A stretch of DNA of 64,000 bases, from positions 558,001 through 622,000 of the forward strand of contig NZ_JAJEJP010000001.1 of the NCBI RefSeq assembly GCF_021390495.1, in the 5' to 3' direction. Positions 1-10,731 of the stretch are shown here, in pieces (position 1 is the stretch's first letter; the number at the start of each line of letters is the position of its first letter). The notes under the pieces were generated by a model. It worked only from the letters and a program-made list of their open reading frames with translations. It was not told the DNA's origin and ran no database searches. This stretch comes from Paraburkholderia sp. ZP32-5. Its GTDB lineage: Bacteria > Pseudomonadota > Gammaproteobacteria > Burkholderiales > Burkholderiaceae. The position numbers and the translations under genes are program-made.

Positions 1-117
1 GTCGAGGCAAGTACGGAGTTCAATCGCTCCGATTTCGGCATGGACTTCGGCGCGAAATATGGCTTTAACATGACAACGCGCCTGCATATCCAGTCCGAAG
101 GCATCAAGCAGCAGTAA
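1..117 (+). CDS. YceI-family periplasmic protein, 3' end only
   Basis: The window opens inside a gene whose last 38 codons read through to a TAA at 115-117. The visible peptide contains FNRSDFGMDFG, which resembles the C-terminal part of YceI-like polyisoprenoid-binding proteins, where an N-R-S-D-F-G-M motif is typical. These are small periplasmic beta-barrel (lipocalin-like) proteins. The tail ends in KQQ. A strong terminator follows at 199-239, so this is probably the last gene of its transcript. The signal peptide and most of the domain lie outside the window, so the family call rests on one short motif. Confidence 0.6.
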   Translation, partial: VEASTEFNRSDFGMDFGAKYGFNMTTRLHIQSEGIKQQ

Positions 118-198
118 GCACATCAAGGTCGAGCTCGCGCTGCCGCGCACGGCGGCTCGCGGCTTGCACCGAGCTTTCGCGCTGCGCCGCAGCACAGA

Positions 199-239
199 AA
201 ACCGCTTCGTTCGCTCTTTGCGACGAAGCGGTTTTTTTA
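199..239 (+). terminator. Intrinsic terminator after the YceI-like gene
   Basis: Arms ACCGCTTCGT (201-210) and ACGAAGCGGT (223-232) form a perfect 10-bp stem. A run of T residues follows directly (232-238). Confidence 0.9.
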
Positions 240-335
240 TTGCCATTCGCCGGCGCCGCGGCGTTGCACGGCGGGCCTCCGTTAATTTGGTGCTCGCGCC
301 GTTTTATTTTTTCAGTTAAATAGAGCGCATGGAGT

Positions 336-363
336 CATGCCGGTGGTGCGCGTAGCCGGCATG
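336..363. repeat. Inverted repeat upstream of the MHS transporter
   Basis: CATGCCGG (336-343) and CCGGCATG (356-363) are perfect 8-bp arms around a 12-bp spacer, centred about 75 bp before the transporter ATG. There is no T-run, so a protein-binding site is more plausible than a terminator. The binding protein is unknown. Confidence 0.4.
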
Positions 364-425
364 GCCAACGCGAGCGCGCCGCGCTCGCGTCGATAAATAT
401 TTCGCGTGGGACTCGGGAGATCTGA

Positions 426-1703
426 ATGAATGCAACGACAGCAACAAGCGTCGCGGGAAGCCGGCAGAATTCTTGGCGCCTCGTGGCCGCCGCCTCGATC
501 GGCAACGCGCTGGAATGGTTCGACCTGGTGGTGTACGGCTTTTTTGCGGTAATCATCTCGCGGCTGTTTTTCCCGGCCGGCAACGATACGGTCTCGCTGC
601 TGCTGACGCTCGGCACCTTCGGCGTGTCGTTCTTCATGCGCCCGCTCGGCGCGATCGTGATCGGCGCGTATTCGGACCGTGCCGGGCGCAAGGCGGCACT
701 CACGCTGTCGATCGGGCTGATGATGTGCGGCACGCTGATCATCGCGATCCTGCCGACCTATCAGAGCATCGGCGTCGCCGCGCCGTTGATTCTCGTGCTC
801 GCGCGGCTGATGCAGGGCTTTTCGGCCGGCGGCGAGTTCGGCAGCGCGACCGCGTTTCTCGCCGAGCACGTGCCGGGGCGGCGCGGCTTCTACGCGAGCT
901 GGCAACTGGCGAGCCAGGGGCTCACCACCTTGCTCGCCGCCGGCTTCGGCGCCGTGCTGACCGGCACGCTGTCGCCGGAGCAGATGGCATCGTGGGGCTG
1001 GCGCGTGCCGTTCATCTTCGGTTTGCTGATCGGGCCGGTCGCGCTGTATATCCGCGCGAAACTCGACGAAACGCCCGAATTCCTCGCGGCCGAAACCACC
1101 CAGACGCCGGTGCGCGACACGTTCGCGACGCAGAAAGTGCGGCTCGTGATTGCAATGGGCGTGGTCATTCTCGGCACCGTGTCCGCGTATCTGATGCTGT
1201 TCATGCCGACCTATGGCGTCAAGCAACTGGGACTGGCGCCGTCGGCCGCGTTCGCGGCGATTTCGGTGACGGGTCTGATCCAGATGGTGCTGTCGCCGGT
1301 AGCGGGGCATCTGTCCGACCGGCACGGCCCCACGCGCATCATGCTGATCGCCGCTGCGCTACTGCTCGTGCTGATCTATCCGGCGTTCGTGTATCTGATC
1401 GCGCATCCGAGCTTCGGCACGTTGATCGCGTGGCAGATCATATTCGGCGTTCTGGTGAGCGGATACTTCGGCGCGACGCCGGGCTTGCTGTCGGAAATCT
1501 TCCCCGTACAGACGCGCACGACCGGCATGTCGCTCGCCTATAACATCGCGGTGACGATTTTCGGCGGCTTCGGACCGTTCATCATCGCGTGGCTGATCGG
1601 CGCGACCGGTTCGAAGGCCGCGCCGAGCTTCTACGTGATCTTTGCGGCGGTGCTGAGCATCGCGGCGCTGATCGGCGCGCGACGCAAGCTGGGATTCCGC
1701 TAG
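426..1703 (+). CDS. MFS transporter, metabolite:H+ symporter (MHS) family
   Basis: This 425-residue inner-membrane protein has about 12 hydrophobic segments. MHS-family features are visible: an N-terminal SIGNALEWFDLVVYGFF segment, FMRPLGAIVIGAYSDRAGRKAAL (loop 2-3 MFS signature, residues about 72-94) and LMQGFSAGGEFGSATAFL (residues about 128-145). The family imports organic acids and zwitterions such as citrate, alpha-ketoglutarate, shikimate or proline/betaine with protons. The substrate cannot be read from sequence. It stands alone between terminators, preceded by GGGAG and a nearby inverted repeat. No regulator or catabolic gene adjoins it. Confidence 0.88.
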   Translation: MNATTATSVAGSRQNSWRLVAAASIGNALEWFDLVVYGFFAVIISRLFFPAGNDTVSLLLTLGTFGVSFFMRPLGAIVIGAYSDRAGRKAALTLSIGLMMCGTLIIAILPTYQSIGVAAPLILVLARLMQGFSAGGEFGSATAFLAEHVPGRRGFYASWQLASQGLTTLLAAGFGAVLTGTLSPEQMASWGWRVPFIFGLLIGPVALYIRAKLDETPEFLAAETTQTPVRDTFATQKVRLVIAMGVVILGTVSAYLMLFMPTYGVKQLGLAPSAAFAAISVTGLIQMVLSPVAGHLSDRHGPTRIMLIAAALLLVLIYPAFVYLIAHPSFGTLIAWQIIFGVLVSGYFGATPGLLSEIFPVQTRTTGMSLAYNIAVTIFGGFGPFIIAWLIGATGSKAAPSFYVIFAAVLSIAALIGARRKLGFR

Positions 1704-1780
1704 AGCGGGTAGTGGGGCGGCTGGGTGTTTAGCCTCGCGCCGCCTCGCACTGCCGCCTCTGCATCGCGGATGTAAACGCA

Positions 1781-1810
1781 AAAGGCCGGTTCTTTCGAAC
1801 CGGCCTTTTC
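1781..1810. terminator. Bidirectional terminator between MHS gene and secF
   Basis: AAAGGCCGGTTC and GAACCGGCCTTT form a long perfect stem with A and T flanks on both sides. It can end the rightward transporter transcript and the leftward secF transcript. Confidence 0.85.
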
Positions 1811-1859
1811 GTTGCTCGCGCATTCTTCTTCGCGCGAGCCGCGTATTACGGCAAGCGAA

Positions 1860-2810
1860 TCAAACCTGCGCGCCCGCGTTCGGATCGTCCGGATCGGTGC
1901 GTTCCTTCTTTTCCTTCAGCAGATCCTCGCGCTTGATGCCGAACCACATCGCGAGCGCGGCGGCGACGAACACCGACGAGTAGATACCGAACAGAATACC
2001 GACGGTCAGCGCGAGCGCGAAGTAGTGCAGCGTCGGGCCGCCGAACAGGAACATCGACAGCACCATCATCTGCGTACTGCCGTGCGTGATGATGGTTCGC
2101 GACATCGTGCTGGTGATCGCGTGGTTGATCACTTCGGTCACCGTCATCTTGCGTTCGCGGCGGAAGGTTTCGCGAATCCGGTCGAAGATAACGACCGACT
2201 CGTTGACCGAGTAGCCGAGCACCGCGAGCACCGCGGCCAGCACCGACAGCGAGAACTCCCACTGAAAGAACGCGAAGAAGCCGAGAATGATCACCACGTC
2301 GTGCAGGTTCGCGATCACGCCGGCGACTGCGTACTTCCATTCGAAGCGGAACGACAGATAGATCACGATACCGGCCACGACGCACGCGAGTGCCAGCAGA
2401 CCGTCGGTGGCGAGTTCTTTGCCGACCTGCGGGCCGACGAACTCGACGCGCTGCAACTGCACCTGCGGCGTGTCGGCCTTCAGCGCGCCCATCACCTGAT
2501 CGCTCTGTTGCGCGGACGTATAGCCCGTCTTCAACGGCAGACGGATCAGCACGTCGCGCGAGGAGCCGAAGTTCTGCACCTGCGCGTCCGCATAGCCGAG
2601 CTTGCCGAGCGTGTTGCGCACCGGGTCGAGCGGCACCGCGCCCGGATACTGCACCTCGATCACGGTGCCGCCGGTGAATTCCACCGACAGATGCAGCCCG
2701 CGATGCACGAGGAAAAACACGGCGGCGAGAAAGGTGATCAGCGAGATCGCGTTGAAGACCAACGCGCGCTGCATGAACGGGATGTCTTTACGGAAACGGA
2801 AAAATTCCAT
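1860..2810 (-). CDS. secF: Protein translocase subunit SecF
   Basis: This 316-residue inner-membrane protein is a partner of SecD. The two use the proton-motive force to pull proteins through SecYEG on the periplasmic side. Visible features: a first membrane segment (about residues 17-35), the GLHLSVEFTGGTVIEV motif that opens the periplasmic domain, and five further membrane helices including GYSVNESVVIFDRIRE (about residues 198-213), the conserved RND-like region. The length is normal for the family. A GGAGAAC ribosome binding site precedes the ATG. It lies 18 bp after secD and is the last gene of queA-tgt-yajC-secD-secF. Confidence 0.98.
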   Translation of the reverse strand: MEFFRFRKDIPFMQRALVFNAISLITFLAAVFFLVHRGLHLSVEFTGGTVIEVQYPGAVPLDPVRNTLGKLGYADAQVQNFGSSRDVLIRLPLKTGYTSAQQSDQVMGALKADTPQVQLQRVEFVGPQVGKELATDGLLALACVVAGIVIYLSFRFEWKYAVAGVIANLHDVVIILGFFAFFQWEFSLSVLAAVLAVLGYSVNESVVIFDRIRETFRRERKMTVTEVINHAITSTMSRTIITHGSTQMMVLSMFLFGGPTLHYFALALTVGILFGIYSSVFVAAALAMWFGIKREDLLKEKKERTDPDDPNAGAQV

Positions 2811-2828
2811 GGTCTTGTTCTCCGGGAC

Positions 2829-4934
2829 TCAGCGGGATGAACCCGGTTTCTGCGGCGCGGACGTGTTCGACGACGAGCCGTCCGTCGGCGTGCCCGGCCC
2901 ATTGCGGCGGCGCACGCTCGGTTTCGCGCGGCCCTGCGCGCCGGCCGCGGCCGATGCTTTCGCGCCAGCCTTGGAACTTGCCTTCGAGCTGGCCTTCGCG
3001 GTGGCGATGGCCTGCGCGGTGTCGGTCGAGGCGTCGTCGTTGCCCAGATAGGCTCCCGCGCCGGCGGTTGCCGCTTGCGGACGCCACACCTGGCCGATCG
3101 ACAGCGACTTCAGCTTCTTCTTGCCGCCGTACCAGAAGTTGACGATGCCGCGCGAGAAGAACACCGCCGAGAACATCGACGTCAGGATGCCGATACAGTG
3201 GACCATCGCGAAACCGCGCACCGGACCGGAGCCGAACGCGAGCAGCGCGAGGCCGGCGATCAGTGTCGTGACGTTCGAGTCGAGAATCGTCGCCCATGCA
3301 TGGTCGTAGCCGTTCTGGATCGCCAGTTGCGGCGGCGCGCCGTTGCGCAGTTCTTCACGCACGCGCTCGTTGATCAGCACGTTCGCGTCGATGGCCATAC
3401 CGAGCGCAAGCGCGATAGCGGCGATACCCGGCAGTGTGAGCGTGGCCTGCAGCATCGACAGCACCGCGACCAGCAGCAGCAGGTTCACCGACAGGCCGAT
3501 CACCGAGATCACGCCGAACAGCATGTAGTACGCGATCATGAACACGGCGATCGCGACGAAGCCCCACACCACCGAATGGAAGCCCTTGCTGATGTTGTCG
3601 GCGCCGAGGCTCGGGCCGATCGTGCGTTCCTCGATGATGTCCATCGGCGCGGCGAGCGAGCCGGCGCGCAACAGCAGCGCGAGGTCGGCGGCGGCTTGCG
3701 GGGTCGGCTGACCGGTGATCTGGAAGCGGTCGCCCAGCTCCGACTGAATGGTTGCGACCGTCAGCACTTCGCCCTTGCCGCGTTCGAACAGCACCATCGC
3801 CATCGGCTTGCCGATGTTGTCGCGCGACACGGCGCTGATCGCGCGGCCGCCGGCCGAGTCGAGACGGATATTGACCGACGGACGCTGATGCTCGTCGAAG
3901 CCCGACGAGGCGTCGATGATGCGGTCGCCGGTGAAAATCACCTGCTTGCGCAGCAGCACCGGCACCTGGTTGCCTTGCGTGAACAGTTCGTCGCCCGGCG
4001 GCACCGGGTCGTTCGGGTTCGGATGGGTGTTGACCGGATCGGCGAGGCGCGCTTCGAGCGTCGCCGTGCGGCCGATGATGTCCTTCGCCTTCGCGGTGTC
4101 CTGCACGCCCGGCAGTTCGACCACGATGCGGTCCGAGCCCTGTTGCTGGATCACCGGCTCGGCCACGCCGAGTTCGTTGACCCGGTTATGCAGCGTCGTG
4201 ATGTTCTGCTTGAGCGCGGCATCCTGCACCGAGCGCTGCACGTCCGGCGTGAACGTGCCGACCAGCTGCACGCCGCCGTCCGCTCCGGTATTGGCCTGCG
4301 AAGCCCACTGGAGTTCGCTGACGCTGCGCTTGAGCAGCTTCAGCGCCGCATCCGCGGTAGCCTGATCGGCCAGATTCACCACCACCGACTGGTTGACGCG
4401 ATTCACACCGCCGTCGCGGATCCTGTTGTCGCGCAGCATCGTACGCACGTCCGACGCGTCCGAATCGAGCTTCTTGTTCAGCGCGCCGGCCATGTCGACC
4501 TGCAGCAGGAAGTGCACGCCGCCGCGCAGATCGAGACCGAGGTACATCGGCAGCGCGCGCAGCGCGGTCAGCCAGTTCGGCGATGCGCTTTGCAGGTTCA
4601 GCGCGACGATGTACTGCGGATCGTTCGGGTCGCTGTTCAGCGACTTCTGCAGCAGGTCCTTGACGCGCAGTTGCGTATCGGTGTCCGACAGGCGCACGCG
4701 GATGTTCGCGTTGTTCTGCGAGTTGTCGAACGTGACCGCGGTCGGCTTGATCTGATTGGACGCGAGCGCGGCTTCGACCGACGCAAGCGTCGTGGCGTCG
4801 AGCCTGACCGTCGCCTTGCCGCTCGACACCTGCACCGCCGGCGCTTCGCCGTACAGATTGGGCAGCGTGTACACGAGGCCGATGACCAGAGCCACCAGCA
4901 TCACGGCATATTTCCAGAGGGGGTAGCGATTCAT
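2829..4934 (-). CDS. secD: Protein translocase subunit SecD, with a long C-terminal tail
   Basis: This 701-residue Sec accessory protein has an N-terminal membrane anchor, a large periplasmic domain and five C-terminal membrane helices. The LGLDLRGGVHFLLQVD motif (about residues 148-163) and the ALGMAIDANVLINERVREEL motif in the membrane region mark it as SecD. E. coli SecD has 615 residues. The excess here is partly a tail of about 60 residues after the last helix, rich in Ala, Ser, Lys and Gly (SSKASSKAGAKASAAAGAQG, then an RRRNGPGTP stretch), which looks disordered and cytosolic. It is co-transcribed with yajC upstream and secF downstream. Confidence 0.98.
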   Translation of the reverse strand: MNRYPLWKYAVMLVALVIGLVYTLPNLYGEAPAVQVSSGKATVRLDATTLASVEAALASNQIKPTAVTFDNSQNNANIRVRLSDTDTQLRVKDLLQKSLNSDPNDPQYIVALNLQSASPNWLTALRALPMYLGLDLRGGVHFLLQVDMAGALNKKLDSDASDVRTMLRDNRIRDGGVNRVNQSVVVNLADQATADAALKLLKRSVSELQWASQANTGADGGVQLVGTFTPDVQRSVQDAALKQNITTLHNRVNELGVAEPVIQQQGSDRIVVELPGVQDTAKAKDIIGRTATLEARLADPVNTHPNPNDPVPPGDELFTQGNQVPVLLRKQVIFTGDRIIDASSGFDEHQRPSVNIRLDSAGGRAISAVSRDNIGKPMAMVLFERGKGEVLTVATIQSELGDRFQITGQPTPQAAADLALLLRAGSLAAPMDIIEERTIGPSLGADNISKGFHSVVWGFVAIAVFMIAYYMLFGVISVIGLSVNLLLLVAVLSMLQATLTLPGIAAIALALGMAIDANVLINERVREELRNGAPPQLAIQNGYDHAWATILDSNVTTLIAGLALLAFGSGPVRGFAMVHCIGILTSMFSAVFFSRGIVNFWYGGKKKLKSLSIGQVWRPQAATAGAGAYLGNDDASTDTAQAIATAKASSKASSKAGAKASAAAGAQGRAKPSVRRRNGPGTPTDGSSSNTSAPQKPGSSR

Positions 4935-5073
4935 GAGTGGTCCAACGGGAAGGTTGGCTTGGATGCGATGCGTCCGGCGATGAGCGCGGGCGGATTCACG
5001 GAACTATGAACGAACTGCGGGAAAACCGTGTGAATCGCCGGCGAGGCCGCGCCGGACGCGAGGAGAGCAGGCC

Positions 5074-5403
5074 TTAAAGCGACTTGATCGTGCCCTTCGG
5101 GAGAATCGTCGTGACCGACGCCTTTTGCACGGTGATTTCCGTGCCTTCCGAGATTTCGATGCCGACGTAGGCTTCGCCTACCTTCGTCACCTTGCCGACG
5201 ATGCCGCCGTTCGTCACGACTTCATCGCCCTTGGCCATCGCAGCGAGCATATTGCGATGTTCCTTCTGACGCTTCATTTGCGGGCGAATCATGATGAAGT
5301 ACAGCACGCCGAACATCAGGATCAGCGGCAGGAAGCTCATCAGGTTCGATTCAACGCCACCTGCTGCAGCGCCTTGTGCGAAGGCATTGGAAATGAACGA
5401 CAC
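5074..5403 (-). CDS. yajC: Preprotein translocase subunit YajC
   Basis: This 109-residue single-pass membrane protein is a component of the SecDF-YajC complex. One hydrophobic helix (MSFLPLILMFGVLYFIMI, about residues 22-39) is followed by the family signature IRPQMKRQKEH and a basic, soluble domain with GDEVVTNGGIVGKV. The start codon is GTG at 5401-5403, supported by GGAGAG a few bases upstream. It sits between tgt and secD, the conserved arrangement in proteobacteria. Confidence 0.97.
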   Translation of the reverse strand: MSFISNAFAQGAAAGGVESNLMSFLPLILMFGVLYFIMIRPQMKRQKEHRNMLAAMAKGDEVVTNGGIVGKVTKVGEAYVGIEISEGTEITVQKASVTTILPKGTIKSL

Positions 5404-5632
5404 GTTGGTCTCTCCGTTTTATCAGTCAAACACAAAAAAATCAGCCGATTATTCTACCACCGGCAGAAGTCGCGCCGCCGCAGCGAATCGGCTTTGCGAT
5501 CAACCGGTTAAAGGTCCGTTGAGGTCGCGGGTCAAGTCCGATTCGCTGCATGGCGAAGGTAGATTGTAAGTTTTCTGTGTGCATCCATGGCGATGCACGT
5601 GGATTCTTCAGCGGAATCCACGTGCCGCCCCG

Positions 5633-6838
<1,206 letters not shown>

Positions 6839-6953
6839 CTACCGGAAAACAGTCCGGCGCAAACAATGAAACGCCGTCGCGAAGGTTCGCGGCGGCTAGA
6901 GAGCTGCGAAAACAAAAAAACAGGGAAACGCTACATCAGGCGCGTCGGCGCGC

Positions 6954-8012
6954 TCAAACGTCGCGCCGCGTCAGCAGCATCGCGTCGCCATAGCTGAAAA
7001 ACCGGTACCGCTGTTCGATCGCGTGACGATACGTGGCGCGAATCGTCTCGATGCCTGCGAACGCCGACACCAGCATCAGCAGCGTCGACTTCGGCAAATG
7101 GAAATTGGTCACCAGCCGGTCGACCACCCGGAACCGGTAGCCCGGCGTGATGAAGATATCGGTTTCCGCGCTCGTCGCGGCGAGCGGCCGGCCGGCGGTT
7201 TCGGCGTCGCGCGCGGCGGCTTCGAGCGCGCGCATCGAGGTCGTGCCGACCGCGATCACGCGGTTGCCGCGCGCCTTCGTCGCGGCGATCTTGTCGGCGA
7301 GCGCTTGCGGCAGGTGATACCACTCGCTGTGCATCTTGTGCTCGGCGATATTCTCGACCCGCACCGGCTGGAACGTGCCCGCGCCGACGTGCAGCGTCAG
7401 CGTCGCGCGTTCCACGCCGCGCGCGTCGAGCTTCGCGAGCAGCGCGTCGTCGAAATGCAGACCCGCGGTCGGCGCGGCGACCGCGCCCGGATTCTGCGCG
7501 AACACGGTCTGGTAGCGGGTTTCGTCGGTCGCGTCGGCGTCGTGCTCGATGTACGGCGGCAGCGGCAGCCGGCCGTACTGCTCGATCAGCGTCAGGCAAT
7601 CGGCGGGGAAATGCAGCGTGTAGAACGGCTCGACGCGCTCGCCGACGGTGACGTCGAACGCATCCGCGAGACGGATCGTGGTGCCTGGCTGCGGGCTCTT
7701 GCTCGCGCGAATCTGCGCAAGCGCGGTGCGCTCACCGGTGAGACGCTCCACCAGCACTTCGATCTGGCCGCCGCTCGCCTTCTGGCCTAAGAAGCGCGCC
7801 TTCAGCACCTTGGTGTCGTTGAAGATCAGAAGATCGCCCGGCGCGATGCACTCGGGCAGTTCGGTGAAGCGGCGGTCGATCAGACGCGCGGCGCCATCGG
7901 CGGCACCCGCGCCGTCCACTTCGAGCAGACGGCTCGCGCTGCGCTCGGGCAGCGCGACTTGCGCGATCAGCTCGGGCGGCAGATCGAAATCGAAATCGGA
8001 AAGCGTAAACAT
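6954..8012 (-). CDS. queA: S-adenosylmethionine:tRNA ribosyltransferase-isomerase
   Basis: This 352-residue enzyme transfers the ribosyl part of SAM to preQ1-tRNA to make epoxyqueuosine. The start is the ATG at 8010-8012 giving [18 protein letters not shown], the usual N-terminus. The reading frame stays open far upstream only because the opposite strand codes for recG. Family motifs include [31 protein letters not shown] and [12 protein letters not shown]. It heads the queA-tgt-yajC-secDF cluster and is divergent from recG. Confidence 0.97.
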   Translation of the reverse strand: MFTLSDFDFDLPPELIAQVALPERSASRLLEVDGAGAADGAARLIDRRFTELPECIAPGDLLIFNDTKVLKARFLGQKASGGQIEVLVERLTGERTALAQIRASKSPQPGTTIRLADAFDVTVGERVEPFYTLHFPADCLTLIEQYGRLPLPPYIEHDADATDETRYQTVFAQNPGAVAAPTAGLHFDDALLAKLDARGVERATLTLHVGAGTFQPVRVENIAEHKMHSEWYHLPQALADKIAATKARGNRVIAVGTTSMRALEAAARDAETAGRPLAATSAETDIFITPGYRFRVVDRLVTNFHLPKSTLLMLVSAFAGIETIRATYRHAIEQRYRFFSYGDAMLLTRRDV

Positions 8013-8189
8013 GCGAACGACTGGAAGCGAATTGGGACTGAATTGAGCCGAAGCTGGAGCCGGGCGGCTATGATGACGGGACGCCGAAGCGGCCCGCGCG
8101 CCCTGTGCCGCCTCCTGCAAGCGCTGGAGCGCGAAGGGCGGCACGACGTTTTTTTCGAAGCAGCCGATATTGTACTTGCGAAGCAGCCC

Positions 8190-10661
8190 ATGCCTTTGTC
8201 CGACCGCCGATCGTCCGTTGCCACTCTCGAAGCGGGCGCCGCGCCGCGCCGCCGTGGCGCGCGGGCAGCGGAGGTGGAGGACGGCGAAGCGGAGAGCGCC
8301 GCAGTTGGCGGCATGACGGCGGCCGGCGGCGATTCCGCGCAGGGTGATAGTGCCGGTGACCCCACGCCCGATCCGGCGGAGGAGCTTGCAGCAGGCGCGG
8401 CGGGCGACAACCCGAGCCGCAAATCCGCAGCCAAGGCTACGGGCCGCAGCACCACGGCGAAGGGCAGGCCGAAGGCCACGGTCAAAGCCGATCCGCAAGC
8501 TGCCGCCAGTGCTGATGCCAATACCGGCCCTGATGCCAGCCCCGATACTGCTCCCCCGGCTGCAAGCAAAACCGCCGCGAAATCCGCTACCAAACCCCCA
8601 GTCAAAACCGCCGACAAGCTCGCCAAACTCGGCCTCACGCGCTCGATCGACCTCGTGCTGCATCTGCCGATGCGCTACGAGGACGAAACTTCGCTCACGC
8701 CGATCGGCCAGCTGTTGCCCGGCGGCATCGCGCAAACCGAAGGTGTGGTGTTCGACAACGAGATTGCCTACCGGCCGCGCCGCCAACTGCTGGTGAAGCT
8801 GCGCGACGCCGATGGCGACGAACTGGTGTTGCGCTTTCTGAACTTCTACGGCTCGCAAGTCAAGCAGATGGCGCTCGGCGCGCGGCTGCGCGTGCGCGGC
8901 GATGTGCGCGGCGGCTTCTTTGGCATGGAGATGGTGCACCCGGCGGTGCGCGTCGTCGACGAAGACACGCCGCTGCCGCAGGCGCTGACGCCGGTCTATC
9001 CGAGCACCGCGGGCGTCACGCAGGCGTATCTGCGCAAGGCGATCGACAACGCGCTGTCGCGCACGTCGCTGCCGGAACTGCTGCCTGTGCCGGTCGCGCA
9101 GGCGTTCGTCGAGCCGCTCGGCGTGCCGTCGCTGATGGATGCGGTGCGCACGCTGCATCATCCGGGCGTGCAGTCGGACGAGACCGCGCTGATCGACGGC
9201 ACGCATCCGGCGTGGATTCGCATCAAGTTCGAAGAACTGCTCGCGCAGCAGATGTCGCTGAAGCGCGCGCATGACGAGCGTCGCACGCGCGCCGCGCCGG
9301 CGATGCCGCGCCGCAAGCTCGGCGACGAATCGGCGTTGGTCGCGCGTTTGCTGAAGGCGCTGCCGTTTGCGCTGACGGGCGCGCAGGAACGCGTCGGCGG
9401 CGAGATCGCGCTCGATCTGACCCAACCGCATCCGATGCAGCGGCTCTTGCAGGGCGATGTCGGCAGCGGCAAGACGATTGTCGCCGCGCTCGCCGCCGCG
9501 CAGGCGATCGACGCCGGCTACCAGGCCGCGCTGATGGCGCCCACTGAAATCCTCGCCGAACAGCACGCGCGCAAGCTGCGCGGCTGGTTGGAGCCGCTTG
9601 GCGTCAGCGTCGCGTGGCTCGCGGGCAGTCTGAAGACGAAGGAGAAGCGCGCGGCGATCGAAGCCGCCGCGCTCGGCACCGCGCAACTCGTGATCGGCAC
9701 GCACGCGATCATCCAGGACGCGGTCGAGTTCGCGCGCCTGGGTCTCGTGATCGTCGACGAACAGCATCGCTTCGGCGTCGCGCAACGGCTCGCGCTGCGC
9801 GCGAAGGCGAAAAACGCCGCCGATGGCGCGCACGACTTCCAGCCGCATCAACTGATGATGTCCGCGACGCCGATTCCGCGCACGCTCGCGATGACCTACT
9901 ATGCGGACCTCGACGTGTCGACGATCGACGAACTGCCGCCCGGCCGCACGCCGATCCTCACAAAGCTCGTGTCGGATGCGCGCCGCGAAGAAGTGATCGG
10001 CCGCGTGCGCGAGGCGGCGCTGACGGGGCGCCAGGTGTATTGGGTGTGTCCGCTGATCGAGGAAAGCGAGACCTTGCAGTTGCAGACCGCGGTCGAGACC
10101 TACGAAACGCTCGTGGCCGCGCTGCCCGAACTGAAGGTCGGGCTCGTGCACGGGCGTCTCGCGCCCGCCGAGAAGGCCGCGGTGATGGACGCGTTCTCGC
10201 GCAACGAGATCCAGTTGCTGGTCGCGACGACGGTGATCGAGGTCGGCGTCGACGTGCCGAATGCGTCGCTGATGGTGATCGAGCACGCGGAGCGCTTCGG
10301 CCTCGCGCAGCTGCATCAGTTGCGCGGGCGGGTAGGGCGCGGCAGCGCTGCGTCGGTGTGCGTGCTGCTATACACCGGGCCGCTGTCGATAACCGCGCGC
10401 CAGCGTCTGCAGACGATGCGCGAAACTACCGACGGCTTCGAAATCGCACGGCGCGATCTCGAGATTCGCGGTCCGGGCGAGTTTCTCGGTGCGCGTCAGT
10501 CGGGCGCGGCGATGCTGCGCTTCGCGGATCTGCAGAACGACCAGTGGCTGATCGAACCGGCCCGCGAGGCGGCCGCGACGCTGCTGGAAAAATATCCCGA
10601 GGTGGTGCTTCAGCATCTGGCGCGCTGGCTCGGCGCGCGGGAGCAGTATCTGAAGGCGTAG
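8190..10661 (+). CDS. recG: ATP-dependent DNA helicase RecG with a low-complexity N-terminal extension
   Basis: RecG remodels stalled replication forks and branched DNA. I place the start at ATG 8190 ([14 protein letters not shown]), giving 823 residues. An in-frame ATG at about 8070 is possible but falls in the queA promoter region. Core features: the wedge/OB region starting [18 protein letters not shown] (about residue 145), Walker A GDVGSGKT (about residue 422), DEQH box (about residue 522), [10 protein letters not shown], and QLRGRVGRG (about residue 710). The first ~140 residues are Ala/Pro/Lys/Thr-rich and disordered-looking. E. coli RecG is 693 residues. Confidence 0.95.
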   Translation: MPLSDRRSSVATLEAGAAPRRRGARAAEVEDGEAESAAVGGMTAAGGDSAQGDSAGDPTPDPAEELAAGAAGDNPSRKSAAKATGRSTTAKGRPKATVKADPQAAASADANTGPDASPDTAPPAASKTAAKSATKPPVKTADKLAKLGLTRSIDLVLHLPMRYEDETSLTPIGQLLPGGIAQTEGVVFDNEIAYRPRRQLLVKLRDADGDELVLRFLNFYGSQVKQMALGARLRVRGDVRGGFFGMEMVHPAVRVVDEDTPLPQALTPVYPSTAGVTQAYLRKAIDNALSRTSLPELLPVPVAQAFVEPLGVPSLMDAVRTLHHPGVQSDETALIDGTHPAWIRIKFEELLAQQMSLKRAHDERRTRAAPAMPRRKLGDESALVARLLKALPFALTGAQERVGGEIALDLTQPHPMQRLLQGDVGSGKTIVAALAAAQAIDAGYQAALMAPTEILAEQHARKLRGWLEPLGVSVAWLAGSLKTKEKRAAIEAAALGTAQLVIGTHAIIQDAVEFARLGLVIVDEQHRFGVAQRLALRAKAKNAADGAHDFQPHQLMMSATPIPRTLAMTYYADLDVSTIDELPPGRTPILTKLVSDARREEVIGRVREAALTGRQVYWVCPLIEESETLQLQTAVETYETLVAALPELKVGLVHGRLAPAEKAAVMDAFSRNEIQLLVATTVIEVGVDVPNASLMVIEHAERFGLAQLHQLRGRVGRGSAASVCVLLYTGPLSITARQRLQTMRETTDGFEIARRDLEIRGPGEFLGARQSGAAMLRFADLQNDQWLIEPAREAAATLLEKYPEVVLQHLARWLGAREQYLKA

Positions 10662-10731
10662 AGTCGGTGGAGTCCGGAGGAAACAGCCAGCGATCAATCA
10701 GCCGATCGCATGGCCATTTCGCGGACCCGCA

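Larger units (their letters stand above)
118..425. other. Intergenic region between the YceI-like gene and the MHS transporter
   Basis: This 308-bp stretch holds the terminator at 199-239 and the inverted repeat at 336-363. No ORF with a convincing start is visible. A purine-rich ribosome binding site (GGGAG at about 415-419) precedes the transporter ATG. Confidence 0.6.

Noticed and set aside
6954..10316. A 1120-codon minus-strand open frame spanning queA and most of recG
   Set aside because: Only the queA part (up to 8012) resembles a protein. The rest is the antisense shadow of recG in high-GC DNA, with Arg/Ala/His-rich nonsense composition.
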